Assembly: GCA_018398765.1 (NCBI GenBank) | Contig: JAHBMJ010001298.1 | Coordinates: 1-27,589, forward strand | DNA from: Chromera velia | Taxonomy: Eukaryota; Sar; Chromeraceae | DNA length: 27,589 bases | Direction of reading: 5' to 3' | In this document: piece after piece, positions 10,151 to 20,653 of the stretch | Layout of the letters: the number at the start of each line of letters is the position of its first letter | Numbering within the stretch: the first letter of the stretch is position 1 | Made by a program: the position numbers and the translations under genes | The notes under the pieces: model-generated | Databases searched by the model: none | The model's input: the letters and a program-made list of their open reading frames with translations, nothing else | What the model was told of the DNA's origin: nothing

Positions 10151-10929
10151 TAGAACCTATATGTGTTGAATCATAGCTCTGCATGCAAATACTATATTAA
10201 AACTCAGAAAAACTGTGTTTGAATGTGTCAGGCCTGTGTATATGCTTGTATGATCGACATTCTGGATTTTAGAACACGTACCATTAGTCTAGCCATGAGT
10301 AGAAACGCCTTAAAACACCTATAAACATTTTTTAAAAGCTTTTTACTAAGTTTTTAGACTAATATTACTACGAAGAATCGAGGATTATTAGTTGTTTGTT
10401 CTAGTTTAATAATTTAATATTACTAAGTACCCGGACCCTGATGGCGATGACGCTTATAGGATGGCGTCTATATAGGATGGCGTACTAGCCCTAGTACTAG
10501 CCAGTTAGTTAGTTAGTACCCTAGTTATAGTGCCTAACCCCAGTTGGAGCGCTATATGATGATATGATGATGTGGCTGAGTCAGGCTGACAAAGGTAAAA
10601 TTGCAGCAAGACAGTGCCAAGACTGAGCAAGTTAACAACAAAAGAAGTTTTATATTCGACCATCAATTTGCATGCGCAACAGTAATAGCTGCTGTATGAC
10701 ACTGCTTATTCAAAAACAGAAAGCATTCATTGACCACATCGCATCCACCAAGAGTCAACCCTGAATTAATTTCCCCCCATCATACCCGATCGATAATTAC
10801 CCAACTCAACCGCCGCCTGCACCGCTTCCAAATCCCAATTCCCAACCTCCTAGCTGTGTGTCAATCGGACCCCCGACCTGCCGTTCCCCGCCCGGCCGGG
10901 GGGGGATTCTCTCCACCTTCCAACAACAG
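10151..10929. other. AT-rich, CTAG-rich spacer without a gene
   Basis: No coding exon was seen. The left part is AT-rich with many CTAG and TTAGT words. Short GGATGGCGT repeats at about 10440-10490 echo the end of the LINE 3' UTR (AGCGATGGCGTATGATAATA near 10130). The right part (about 10740-10930) is pyrimidine-rich on the plus strand and leads into the LRR-B 3' flank. Confidence 0.6.
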
Positions 10930-13900
10930 AAGCCCCGCCACGCCCAGCAACCACCTGCGATAAATGCCCAACAACTCATTCACACACGACCGCTTGAACC
11001 CTGCATCCCACCCCCCCAGATCTGTACACGTCTGTCCCTCAGCGAGCGAAAGCTAGAGACAAATCACCCCCCCTTTCGGTCGGTCACTCTGCCTTACCTC
11101 CTCTCTTTCTCTCTCTCTCTCTCACTCCCTGTCAATCAATCGCTCAGCAGTAGAGCGACTCTGAGGATTCAGAGAAACGCTGCGTATCACCCCAGAGTGT
11201 CACCAAACTGCACATTTTCCACTCCGCCCTCGCTTCATCTAATGCCTTTTCCGTTGCCTGAATGAACCCCGGCGTCTCGCACTTTTGACCCCAGAGGGTC
11301 AGCGTGTGCAGTTCGAAGAGCGACTTTTCGTCCTGAATCGCAAAGAAGGTCTTCACACCTTCTTCGGTGATGTCGTTGTCGTCAAGATGCAGACGCCGCA
11401 GTCTGCACTCCTGATGATACAAAATATGCCCTAGCAGGATCATTCGGCTGTCGTCGATCGAGCAGTCTCTGAGATTGAGGATACGGACTGACCCTAGTCT
11501 CCCTCGCACAGGGGGGGGACCAGAGGGAAGGCAAGCGGGGGGGAAGGCAAGCGCCTCCATGACCTCCTTCCCCATCCGCCCTCCCTGCAAATCGAGAATC
11601 GAGATACATTCCGGGAGGCCGTACTTGCTTTCAGCGATGGCGAACCACAGAGGATCAAGGTCAAGGGGGGGGCGGCCTCTCTCCCTCTCTGCTCTGACAG
11701 TCAACTCGATGCTGCTGTCGTAATTGCGATCAAGATCGGGAAAAACCCCTTTCAGCACGGCTGCACAGAGAACGTGCAGACTCTCTGCGTCCCTGATGTG
11801 GAACGAATCGGGGGAAATCTGATCCAGGCTAGGCAAATTACCGGAGCCTAGAGCTGCTACTGCTGAGCCTCTGGGTGCGTAGGCGCATGAGTCGGGGAGA
11901 AAGAGAGACCACATTCTTCTGAGGGGCTCCCTGCAGGTGGCAATTGCCTTCAAGAAGACCTCCCACCCCTCCATCGACACAAACGTATTCTGCCGGAGGT
12001 CAAGACGGCCAACACCCCCGAGTGCCCCTCCCTTGACTGCTGCTGCAAAAGCCTTGACAGACTCGTCAGTCAACCCCGAATCGTTCATGTTGATGTCTCT
12101 CAGGTTCTGCAACTTTCCTGACAGCAACGCGGTGCCAAGAGAACCTATACCCTCCCCTGCATTTGTTCGATGGAAATCGAGGTACTCCAAAGAGGGCAAC
12201 CCCTCCTCCCTCTCCACCACTGCACCCATCAACGCCTCCATACCCACCCTCCGGATGTCCCTATTTTCATTCCCAAAGTCAATACTCACAACTCTCGGCA
12301 GGTTCCCCACCCGCACAGCCTCACCTAGGAGCACCATCTGCTCATCGTTCACTTGGAGACCCATCACGCGGAGATACTTCAGGTTCGGAACTCTGGTCAG
12401 ACTCAGCGCTGTGAAAAAGGCGTCAGCATCGTCCTGCTGCTCTACCTCTCCCTTCACACACAGAACGCGGAGAGAATTCAACCTTTTTTGATCTATCGCC
12501 TCCCCCAACAACCGAAGTCCCTGACTCCCGACATCCCCCATAAAATCAAGTCCCTCAAACTGCCCCCCCCCTGCTGAGCTTTGCAACAACCCCTTCAAAA
12601 ACAGCAACGCGGCAGCAGGCAGATGCTCGAAGTCAACACCCAGAGTTCGAACACTCCCGTCCCCCCTCCCCAATACATATGCCTCCTCCTCCCCCACATC
12701 CGACAAATTCACTTTCACGTCCTCAAGAGGAGGTCGATTAGACGCTCGAAGAGCCCGAAGGAATCCCCCCTCCCCTGCCCCTATGGGTCTTCCCCACAAG
12801 TTCAAATTCTTCAAATTCGGCACACACTCCACGCGCACAACGCTGCCGAGCGCATCCACGCACGCAGCATCCAAGTAGTTTCTCGACAGGTCAACTGTCT
12901 CGATCAGCGGCACACACCATCCCTCCCGAAGAACCCAAACCAAACGCATGCATCCTGCTCGACTGATACTGCAACAAGAAAGCAGAAGCTCGCGTATCTG
13001 CGGCAGAGCACAGTGGACAAGTATCGAGCACAACCTCTCCACCCCCCCATCCCCAATCTGCGGATTACCAGACAAATTCAACACCTCCACCTGCATGGGC
13101 TCGGGTCTTTCCTTCATAGCCCTGTCGAGAGTTGCCAGACAGAGCAACTCCAATTTAACCCTGTCGATGCCCGTCTCTGACAGGTCGAGATGTCGGAGTG
13201 CGGACGCCTTCCCGTCTCTGATCACTTCTGCCAGCGCCTCGAATGCCGCCATGTCGAGGTAATTGCCTGAAGAGAAGAGAACAGAACAGAAGAGAAGAAA
13301 CAGCAAACAGACGAGGCAGGGTGTGGGTGCAGGAAGAGTCTAAGCACAGACAGAAAGGCGCCCTTCGCCTACTCTCGTTTGGCAGAAAAGCTTCTCTTCT
13401 ACTCAGACGCAAGCATCACAGCGCAACTTTTGCCTAAGTATCTTGGCGAGCCTGCTGTATGCGAGCAAAGAATGAACACCTCAGCTGACCGACCCCCACG
13501 CTTCACTTCGTCTTTTCGTCTGTTACCCCATTTCATATCCAGTGCATGACTTTCTCAGAGGAGAAGGGAAGGGAACGGGCTCCCTGTTCCATCAAGTCTC
13601 GTCTGAAGGATACAAGACAGGAGAGCTAACCAACCGACAAAGAGAGGCGAGACGTCGATCTGTCTCTTCCGGCAGAGGTTGGTGAAGGAAAAGAGAGAGA
13701 AGATAAGAGAAGAGAAGAGAAACGCGACGCCAGGCAAATTCACTCGATTTATCGATCCATCGCGACAGGAAAAACTCGCTTGAACGTTTGGATAAAAGAA
13801 CGGGCAGGCAGGTCGACCGACCGACCGACTGACTTAATCACTGACCACTGAGGGAAAGAGTCTCCAGGAAGGGAAGGAGGAGAGGAAAGATCTCCGAGGC

Positions 13901-16309
13901 ATCTGCAAGTCTGCGAAAGGAGTGTCCTGCATGGGGGCAAGGGGAGGGGGTTGGGTTGGGTGAAGGAATGAGTGAGAAAGAGAGGAAAGGGAGACTATCA
14001 ACAAGCAGAAAGGGAAGAGACGGTATGATCCTGAGAGTAAGAGCGGAAAAGAGAAAAGTCAAAAATGGATCTCTCTGTTACTGGAAGAGTCAATGCACAC
14101 GAGAAACCCTTCCTGCGTCAATTCTCTTATTTGTCCAGAATCCTTCCAAGATCTTGCCTCCTCTCTCATTGAGATCTATCTTATCGCAGGACCTGTCGCC
14201 ACTCCCTGCCTGCCTGACTGACGGACTGACTGACTGACTGACTGGCAAAAGTGAAGCTGGTCAGTCGGGGTGCGTCTGTCCCGTTCTCCCTGGCCTCTTG
14301 CAGGCGGTTCAAGAAACGAACAAACCGTTTCTTTGCGGGACCCGACACTGCCACGGAATCTGAATCAGGGGGGCGACATCGATTTGAAACAGGCAGGGGT
14401 GGCTGGGTGCGTGCACTGGGGAAAAATGTTTTTCTCGCTGTTGAAACGAAAGAAAACGAAAGTCAAACTACATGTGGAGAGGGGAGAAGATCTTTCTTTC
14501 ATTCGTCGTTGGCAGGCTCTGTTCCATCTCTTTTGAAGTTTCCCCTTGCAAATGAAGAGCAAGAAGAGAATCGCCACGTTCGTTTTTCTTCATCCACAGT
14601 GCGAGCAAGCTGCTGACCGAGTTTCAACTCTGTCACGGAGGAAGGCAAGGAGTCGAGAAAGAGAAAAATCTGCCGAGCGGAGAGATCCCGGGTCCCTGCG
14701 GATTCCGAAAAGGAAGGACACGGAAGAAGGGCACAACGGGAAGAAAGAAGAGAAGAGAAAGGGGAGAAGGAAAGGATGTCAAGGACAGGGGGCCGGCATG
14801 AGGACAGGGGAGAGAAGACCGACGACCTCAGACACATAAAAAGAGAGAACGCTTCTTTGCTTCTTTGAGCATTCAAGGAAGAGTGAGGAAAAAGGGGCAA
14901 AGCGATGCATCTTCTTGAGAACCATCTCTTCCCTTCCTTTCTACGTTTTACTTTTCCTCTTCTTCTTCCCCTTCCCCTCCCATCTTCGTCCTTCAGAAGC
15001 TTCTGTCCGATAAAGCTGAGGCCAGTCAGGTAGGGGAAGAGAAGGAAAAGAAAAAAAGAAAAGAAAAAAGGAAATTCCAATCCTTCTCTCCCGAATGAAG
15101 ATCCGGAGTCTTTCTCTCTCTCTCACACACACACACGCACGCACAATACGTCTTTGTTCTTCTCCCGGCAGTCCCTTTTCTCTTCTCTTCTCTCTGACAG
15201 ACCTGAGAGATCGACGCAGCCGCTTGCCTGCTGAGGATCCAGAACGTCCCCTTCCTCCAGAGCCCCTCTTCCTCTTCCAGTCGCTTCGGTAGACTGCAGA
15301 GGAATGACCCAGAAGGTACGTACAAGAGATTGAGAGGGAGAACAAGAAAGGAAAGGCACGTGCAAGCGAGTGTCTTCAAGCCTCGTCATGTACGCGGGCC
15401 CCGAGGGCACATAAAGCAGCTTCTTGTCGCCCTCAAACTTGAGTTCAAAATAGGAAGCTGGGTGGTCACAAGAGAGAGAGGAAAACACAAGGTTTGGAGC
15501 GGTGCACTGTCTCTTTTTCGAATTCCTGTACCTTCTCCAAGTCGGGTCACGCAAACCAGCCGTACAGAACCGGAACGTCCAAACTCCTGACGACCACTCT
15601 GCACGCCAATATCTGCCAGTCTCTCTACCCACCCATACAGCTGTGTGACGAACCTTCAGTTTCCGTGAGAGGACAGAGCACAGCCAGGCGAGACCAAAAG
15701 AGGACCTCCTCCTTGCAAGGTTGGAGAGCTTCTGCACAGGCGGTGCAGGGCAGAGAGAGGGGGGACAGGCAGGAAGGGTATGTGCAAGAGAAAGCGAGAC
15801 GGGTAGAGGGCACTGGGGCATCTCGCAGGTCGCCGAGCTACGGAGTTGAGCAAAGGGTATGGAGATCAGGAGAACTGGAGAGTGAAGCTGAAGGGTGGCA
15901 TTCCCATGCAAGTGTTCCAAGCGAGGTGTATAGGTCCATGCTAAACTGGAGAAGAGACAACAGGATTGGAAGGAGACTGCAACCAAAGTAGCTGCCTGCG
16001 TGGAAGGCAAAAAAGTTCTGCAGCGTGGAGGCGGACAGGGGACCGAGAGAGATACTGCTGCTGCTCCGTCAGCAAGAGACTGTCAACGGTCAACAAAAAC
16101 AAAGAGTGCAACGAAGTGCAGGCCCTGACCTGAAAGTTCGTCACTCCCGCCACACGCTCAAGCAAGAGAGTCAAGCTCTCGTCTCTCATCTGTGCTCCTT
16201 CGTTTTGCGTTTCGTCTGTGTCGGATTCATCTCCTTCTGTGTAGTTTGTGGCGCTCGTCTCTCTGTTGAGCTGCCGCTTCTTGGCGGACCCCTCGCTCTC
16301 CTCACTCAT
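10930..16309 (-). repeat. Right arm of the large inverted duplication
   Basis: Inverted counterpart of 3338-9150. Exons, phases and 3' flank correspond one to one. Introns align only in blocks, for example the 3' pyrimidine tract of intron 1 and the first about 40 nt of intron 2. The two arms enclose about 1.8 kb that contains a LINE remnant. Confidence 0.85.
11144..16309 (-). CDS. LRR-B: leucine-rich-repeat protein, paralog of LRR-A, seven exons, about 911 aa
   Basis: Exons on the minus strand: 16309-16130, 15731-15654, 15293-15203, 14695-14618, 14347-14243, 13926-13846, 13266-11144. Phases are continuous and the total is 912 codons including TGA. The start ATG has an in-frame TGA four codons upstream. 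The leader begins MSEESEGSAKKRQ and ends RDESLTLLLERVAGVTNFQ, as in LRR-A. Exons 4-6 give LDSLPSSVTELKL, then KKRFVRFLNRLQEARENG, then FLETLSLSG, and lead into RI-type repeats of about 28 residues in the long last exon. Exon 3 is 24 nt longer than in LRR-A, and the C-terminus is extended (ends SESSESLYC). No enzymatic or membrane domain is visible. Role inferred: protein-interaction scaffold. It faces LRR-A tail-to-tail. Confidence 0.85.
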
Positions 16310-17683
16310 GTCTGCTCTTCAGTTGGACCAAAGGAAGTCCTCTTGCCCTTTCAGACTGAGGAAGGAAAACCGTCTGTGTCTCAGCGTTAAATAACAAAAT
16401 TTTTGCCCCTGTCCGCACTAAACGTGCTCTTCTACTGGCCCCGTAATCTCCCAAAACAAGCAAAGGTGCAGGAGAGTCTCAATGACTTTACTTAGAGGGA
16501 GCAAATCAAGACCTCCAGAGCGCCTTGTCACAACATTTCTGGCGGAGACTTCACTGCCCCTCCAGTGGCAAAAAAGAAATTAATGTCAGCAAAAGAAAGC
16601 CAGCACACGCACCCACTTGATGCTTCGGGACGTCACAATGCTTGACATCGGCAAGTGGTGCCACGAATTTGCAAACCGGGGAGGATGGGGGAAAGGGGCG
16701 ATGTCGAGCTGGGCTTGAGGAGACTCTGACGATTTTTCGGTTAACAAATTGTCGACCGTCCTTTTTCGAGATTTTTCGGTCAACTTTTTTTTTCTTTTTT
16801 AATTTTCGGCCGCACAAAAAATGAGCTGACCGAGCTAAGCAGAATTGCATGTCATGCCTCAGAGGCCCAGGGCCCCGGCACAGTTGGTTACAGTCCCGCG
16901 GCGACTGGTGGAACACCAGAGTGACCAGACTCAGTCGTATTGTTGGTCCAGGGCTGGACATGGTGCACAACAGACGACTAAGAGGGGAGACCTCGAACAT
17001 GACAGCACCGTCTCAGGTTCTCAGGTCATGAAGTAGGGAGGGCTTCAAAGCAGTGATAGTTAGATGGAACTGTTATGTGGAAGAGGAAGGGGTAGGGGGG
17101 AGAGATGTAGCCAGGGAAGTAAGTTTGACATCCTACACAACTGAAGTTTTGTTAGACTGCCCCAGTGGATAGGGGAGCAGACATGCATATGGGGTATGGG
17201 ACTGATAGGGACTGACTCCGGAGGAGTGTATCCCAGAGGATAGTCACAGCCCCGTGGTGGACAAAAGTTTGCTAAGACAAGACAAGACAAGTTGACCAAA
17301 GCTCAACTGGTATGCTTACTAGTGCTTACCAGCTTTAGCTGCCTCGTGATAGGATGTGTTATTACATGTATGCGTACATGATGTCGAGTAATGTGCTATA
17401 ATGTACATGAATGTATGGTCACCGTACTACTACTACTATGGTGTAAGGCGGACGTCAGATAACTGATACACAGGTCTAGGGCTCCAGCCCCAAACAGTGC
17501 GAACACAATGTAATCCTATAATCCTCAATAAATTTATTAATTCATTCAGTTTCACAAAATCCAAATTATTATCTCAACTTAAATTAACCAACTAGTTAAC
17601 TACTAAATTCTAGGCCAATTTCTAGTTAAATTCACATTTAATGAACTTGAAGTTCTAACTAGTGATAACTAGTGATAACTCAT
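16310..17683. other. Intergenic region upstream of LRR-B
   Basis: No gene can be supported. The first few hundred bases should hold the LRR-B promoter. A repeated TTTTTCGGT(T/C)AAC pair lies at about 16733-16785 with a T-rich run beside it. A 32-codon ATG ORF at 16620-16718 is too short to call. From about 17040 the sequence looks like decayed repeat, and from about 17330 it becomes AT-rich. Confidence 0.5.
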
Positions 17684-17766
17684 TATACGCCATCACTATC
17701 AGCTCATAATAGGCGTCTAACGTTCGGCAAGTCACAATGTGCAAGGCAGATTGTTAAATTTAATGA
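17684..17766 (-). mobile_element. LINE 3'-end fragment, inverted copy of 10061-10148
   Basis: The reverse complement matches the 3' UTR of the LINE at 9481-10150, including the shared blocks TGACTTGCCGAACG and TAGACGCCTATTATG. No coding sequence lies upstream of it on the minus strand, so this is a very short 5'-truncated copy or a related short element sharing the same tail. Confidence 0.7.
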
Positions 17767-18204
17767 TGACTTAATGCATGTAATATCATAAACTGATTTA
17801 TCACAAAAAAAAAAATTATTGGGTTTGATTGAAATAATCCAAAGAGTTGACAAAAACACATATAAAGAATTATTAATAGAAGAAACCGAGGAAAAAACCG
17901 AGCGCGAAACACGTTAGACTGTTGAACGGCCACTTTATTTCCGTTCATAAGCGGACGAATGCATATCAATCCCAGTGCTAAACCTGCCCGAGATCCCCTC
18001 ACTGGCAGGAAGATGCTGTTGCGCAAAAGACACTTAGAGATCTATCTCTGGTCTGAGAAGGGAAGCTCCCACTGAGATCGAGAGAACGAAGAAAAGGGGA
18101 CGAAAACCAAAAAGGCAACTTAGAAAGCAGCAACATGCAGAAACCCGACAGACACGCAGGCAGGCAGGCAAAAGCACAGACAGAACAAATTCTGAACAAT
18201 TAAT
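17767..18204. other. Intergenic stretch 3' of the 780-aa gene
   Basis: AT-rich up to about 17900, with an A11 run near 17807, then of mixed composition. Contains a short (CAGG)n patch near 18160-18172. No gene seen. Confidence 0.5.
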
Positions 18205-18240
18205 GTTGTGATTAGAAAAGATCCATCAGAGGATGACGTC
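18205..18240 (-). repeat. 36-bp direct copy of the 3' end of the 780-aa gene
   Basis: Repeats 18304-18339 at a distance of exactly 99 bp. On the minus strand both copies encode RHPLMDLF, then a TAA stop and the same seven following bases. The copies differ at only two positions, both third-codon and synonymous (CTA/CTG, GAC/GAT). The intervening 63 bp contain stops, so this copy is not translated by readthrough. Confidence 0.85.
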
Positions 18241-18310
18241 AAATGATTAGAAACGCTTGTGCGTTGTGTTTTGTTCCTGTCTTTCTATCCTATCAATTCT
18301 TTTGTTGTGA

Positions 18311-20653
18311 TTAGAAAAGGTCCATTAGAGGATGACGTCCCTCCACCCACCCCAGAAGGGGCTTCACCTCCCTCTGCTCCCCTCCTTCGCCCTGCCCCCC
18401 CTTCTTCACTGCTGCATCGAGGGGTGCGAGGAACAGACGGTTAATCTCGCTTTGCTTTCCCTCAAGCCGTGTGCCTTTGCACTTCATCTGTGCCTCCTGT
18501 GCCATCTGTCCGACAACCCCCTCTAGTTCTCTCTCGTCAACTGTCGAAAAGAAGAACACCAACTGCCTCCATGCATACGCAATGTCCTTACAGATGCGCA
18601 GCCGCTCCTTCCATCCGCCCGGCACCTGCACCAACCTCTTCAAAATCCATCCCCACACATCCATACCCAATTTCACCCCATCTGCCTGCACCTGCAGATC
18701 GAAGACAGCGTACAGCGACGCGAGGTTGTGTGTGCAGATGACCTGCTGTTGCTCTATCTGCTTTCCATTCGACGCAACAGTCCAACGCCCATCGTTGGCG
18801 CCTGCTCGCTCTCGCACAGCCTCCCCCAACTGATTTGGCCCCCACCCCCCCTCCCTCGCCCTCTCGTACACCGTCTCAAGACCATAGTACCTCTCATACA
18901 ATTTCCCCTTCAACAATGTTGCTGCATGCTTGCCTGCCACAGCAAACTTCTTTGTGAACCCCCCCATGAAAATGTCTGCAGCCAACTCGTCTGTGAGGGG
19001 CAGGTGTTCGTCTGAAAAACCAACGGCGTCGGACAGGTCCCTCAACGACTTCAAAAGTTTGTTTGGAATAATGGTCTGAGGAAACCCGCTAATTGAGCCA
19101 TGTGCGACAGTCACAAGCGCGCCCATGGCGGCGTCTGTCTCGGCGTCCCCGCCACTCTGGTTGAGTAGAGGGACAGCCCACGGGAGATCGCGAAGTCTGA
19201 CTTGGTTCTGATAATTCAAAAGCAGAAGCGAACGTCGGGATGCAAAGGCTCGGTACAGTCCGAACAAAACACGACGTAGAGCCAAATCTTCAATACCCGT
19301 ACCGATCGCCTCAGCAGCTAGAGAGGGAATCAAACGTCCCAATACCTCTGCACTCCCCACCAACCTCTCAGCTATCAGGTCCTCAATAGGCCCCCTGCGA
19401 CAACGCCTCACCTTCTTGCACACAGAACTGGACGCTCCCTCCCTCACAAATTCCTCCACTTGCTCCACACTCAGACCATCCTCTGCGGGGAATGTTTGCA
19501 GTCTGTGAACTGCAGTCTGCTCGCTCCTTCCAATGTTCTGAGGTGCACACGCGATCAAGTGTTGCTTGAACGTCTCAAACGCAGCCGACCCCGGAAGGCC
19601 GTGCTGTGCATTCGTCCCACCCAGAATTTGTCGAATCAACCCAACCTGCCGACCCGTAAGGCCGGAGAACCCCCGTCCATTCACACACACCTGCAGACAC
19701 TCCATCAACTCAGCAAACGCCCCCTTTCTTTTCACCCCCTGCTTCCCGATCGTATCTGTCTCCACGGCCTCGTTGCACCGTCTCAACAAATCCTCCGCCC
19801 TTGCCAACCAACCCTCAGGCTGATGCTGGCAGGGCCAACCGCACGAACCGTCAGCATGAAGCATGCAGTCGGGGTAGGTTTCGAACTGCGCCTTCTTTGA
19901 TGCGCCGTCTCCGTCGGAGAGGAGCAGGGGGGGGTGACTGCACGCAACCGTCTCCGCAAACAACGCAAGCAACTCGGACTTCAGGGGCAACCACCGCTCT
20001 GCAGAATTTGCCTGAGCGAGGAACTGACGGGCCCTCGGAACATCGGGAGAGGTGAGTGCCTTGATTGACTCTTGCAGTGACTTCATCACATCTCCCACAG
20101 TACGCACAGAGGCGGCTGAGACGGGGTCAAAAGGCGTATCTACAATATCAGGATAGAAACGGAGTCTGTGCATGAAGGGGGACACAGTACGAAGAATCTT
20201 CTCGGCTTCCTCAGTCTCCCCCTTCTTCAGAAGCAGAAACACAACAGGGATGAGGGCATGCTCGGGCACACGAATTCGGAAGCATCCGGTTTCCAATGCT
20301 TCCATCAACCTGACAGCGTCAGGTCCGGAGGAGAGAAATTCTTCGTTCTTCTTTTCGCCAGCACGAAGCTCTGCCATCAGTCGACCTGTTGCAAACCCCC
20401 CAGTAGCAACTTCGGTCGTGAAGTAGTCAGGCACACCCCTGACGGCATCCCGAACACCAACCACCACTCTGTTTTCCAAAATGGCATTGAAGGCCGAAGT
20501 GACCAGACCACTTTTCTCTCTCCGTCTTTCTTCCTCTTCTGCCAAACTCTTTCTCTTGTCCACAGGAGCGGACAGGATGTGGGAAAGACGCCCAAGCAGA
20601 TACCCAGGGCTGGCAGTTACTCCCCGGAGTGCTGCGTTTCCAGTCGGATTCAT
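18311..20653 (-). CDS. Intronless 780-aa protein of unrecognised family
   Basis: A single open frame of 781 codons from ATG (20653) to TAA (18311), far longer than chance and free of introns, unlike the SDR and LRR genes. It is predicted soluble and largely helical; no signal peptide or clear membrane span is seen. Visible points are a charged N-terminal segment (residues 32-48), a Cys/His cluster at 263-277 (C-x2-H-x4-C-x3-C-x-H) that could bind metal, a basic patch CKKVRRCRR near 412-420, and a compact region 422-590 (RRSLLLLNYQNQVRLRDLPW, TIIPNKLLKSLRDL, ELAADIFMGGF, LYERYYGL) that looks like the conserved core. My impression is that this core resembles uncharacterised bacterial proteins, but I could not check it. 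The function is unknown. The gene is head-to-head with the PhyH-family gene. Confidence 0.85.
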   Translation of the reverse strand: MNPTGNAALRGVTASPGYLLGRLSHILSAPVDKRKSLAEEEERRREKSGLVTSAFNAILENRVVVGVRDAVRGVPDYFTTEVATGGFATGRLMAELRAGEKKNEEFLSSGPDAVRLMEALETGCFRIRVPEHALIPVVFLLLKKGETEEAEKILRTVSPFMHRLRFYPDIVDTPFDPVSAASVRTVGDVMKSLQESIKALTSPDVPRARQFLAQANSAERWLPLKSELLALFAETVACSHPPLLLSDGDGASKKAQFETYPDCMLHADGSCGWPCQHQPEGWLARAEDLLRRCNEAVETDTIGKQGVKRKGAFAELMECLQVCVNGRGFSGLTGRQVGLIRQILGGTNAQHGLPGSAAFETFKQHLIACAPQNIGRSEQTAVHRLQTFPAEDGLSVEQVEEFVREGASSSVCKKVRRCRRGPIEDLIAERLVGSAEVLGRLIPSLAAEAIGTGIEDLALRRVLFGLYRAFASRRSLLLLNYQNQVRLRDLPWAVPLLNQSGGDAETDAAMGALVTVAHGSISGFPQTIIPNKLLKSLRDLSDAVGFSDEHLPLTDELAADIFMGGFTKKFAVAGKHAATLLKGKLYERYYGLETVYERAREGGWGPNQLGEAVRERAGANDGRWTVASNGKQIEQQQVICTHNLASLYAVFDLQVQADGVKLGMDVWGWILKRLVQVPGGWKERLRICKDIAYAWRQLVFFFSTVDERELEGVVGQMAQEAQMKCKGTRLEGKQSEINRLFLAPLDAAVKKGGQGEGGEQREVKPLLGWVEGRHPLMDLF

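Noticed and set aside
12581-13180. 199-codon plus-strand frame
   Set aside because: Antisense shadow of the long LRR-B last exon.
15360-15457. Possible extra LRR-B exon on the minus strand (SYFELKFEGDKKLLYVP) with acceptor CACCCAG and donor GTGCCT
   Set aside because: The 98-nt insert needs a 2-nt entry phase and would break the phase 0/0 junction between exons 2 and 3; LRR-A has no equivalent. It could still be a minor or relic exon.
16620-16718. 32-codon ATG ORF (starts MLRDVTMLDIGKWCHEF)
   Set aside because: The composition looks protein-like, but it has no neighbour exons with matching splice sites and is too short to support alone.
16845-17036. Overlapping 60-63 codon frames near 16.9 kb
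   Set aside because: No recognisable motif; the flanking sequence looks like decayed repeat.
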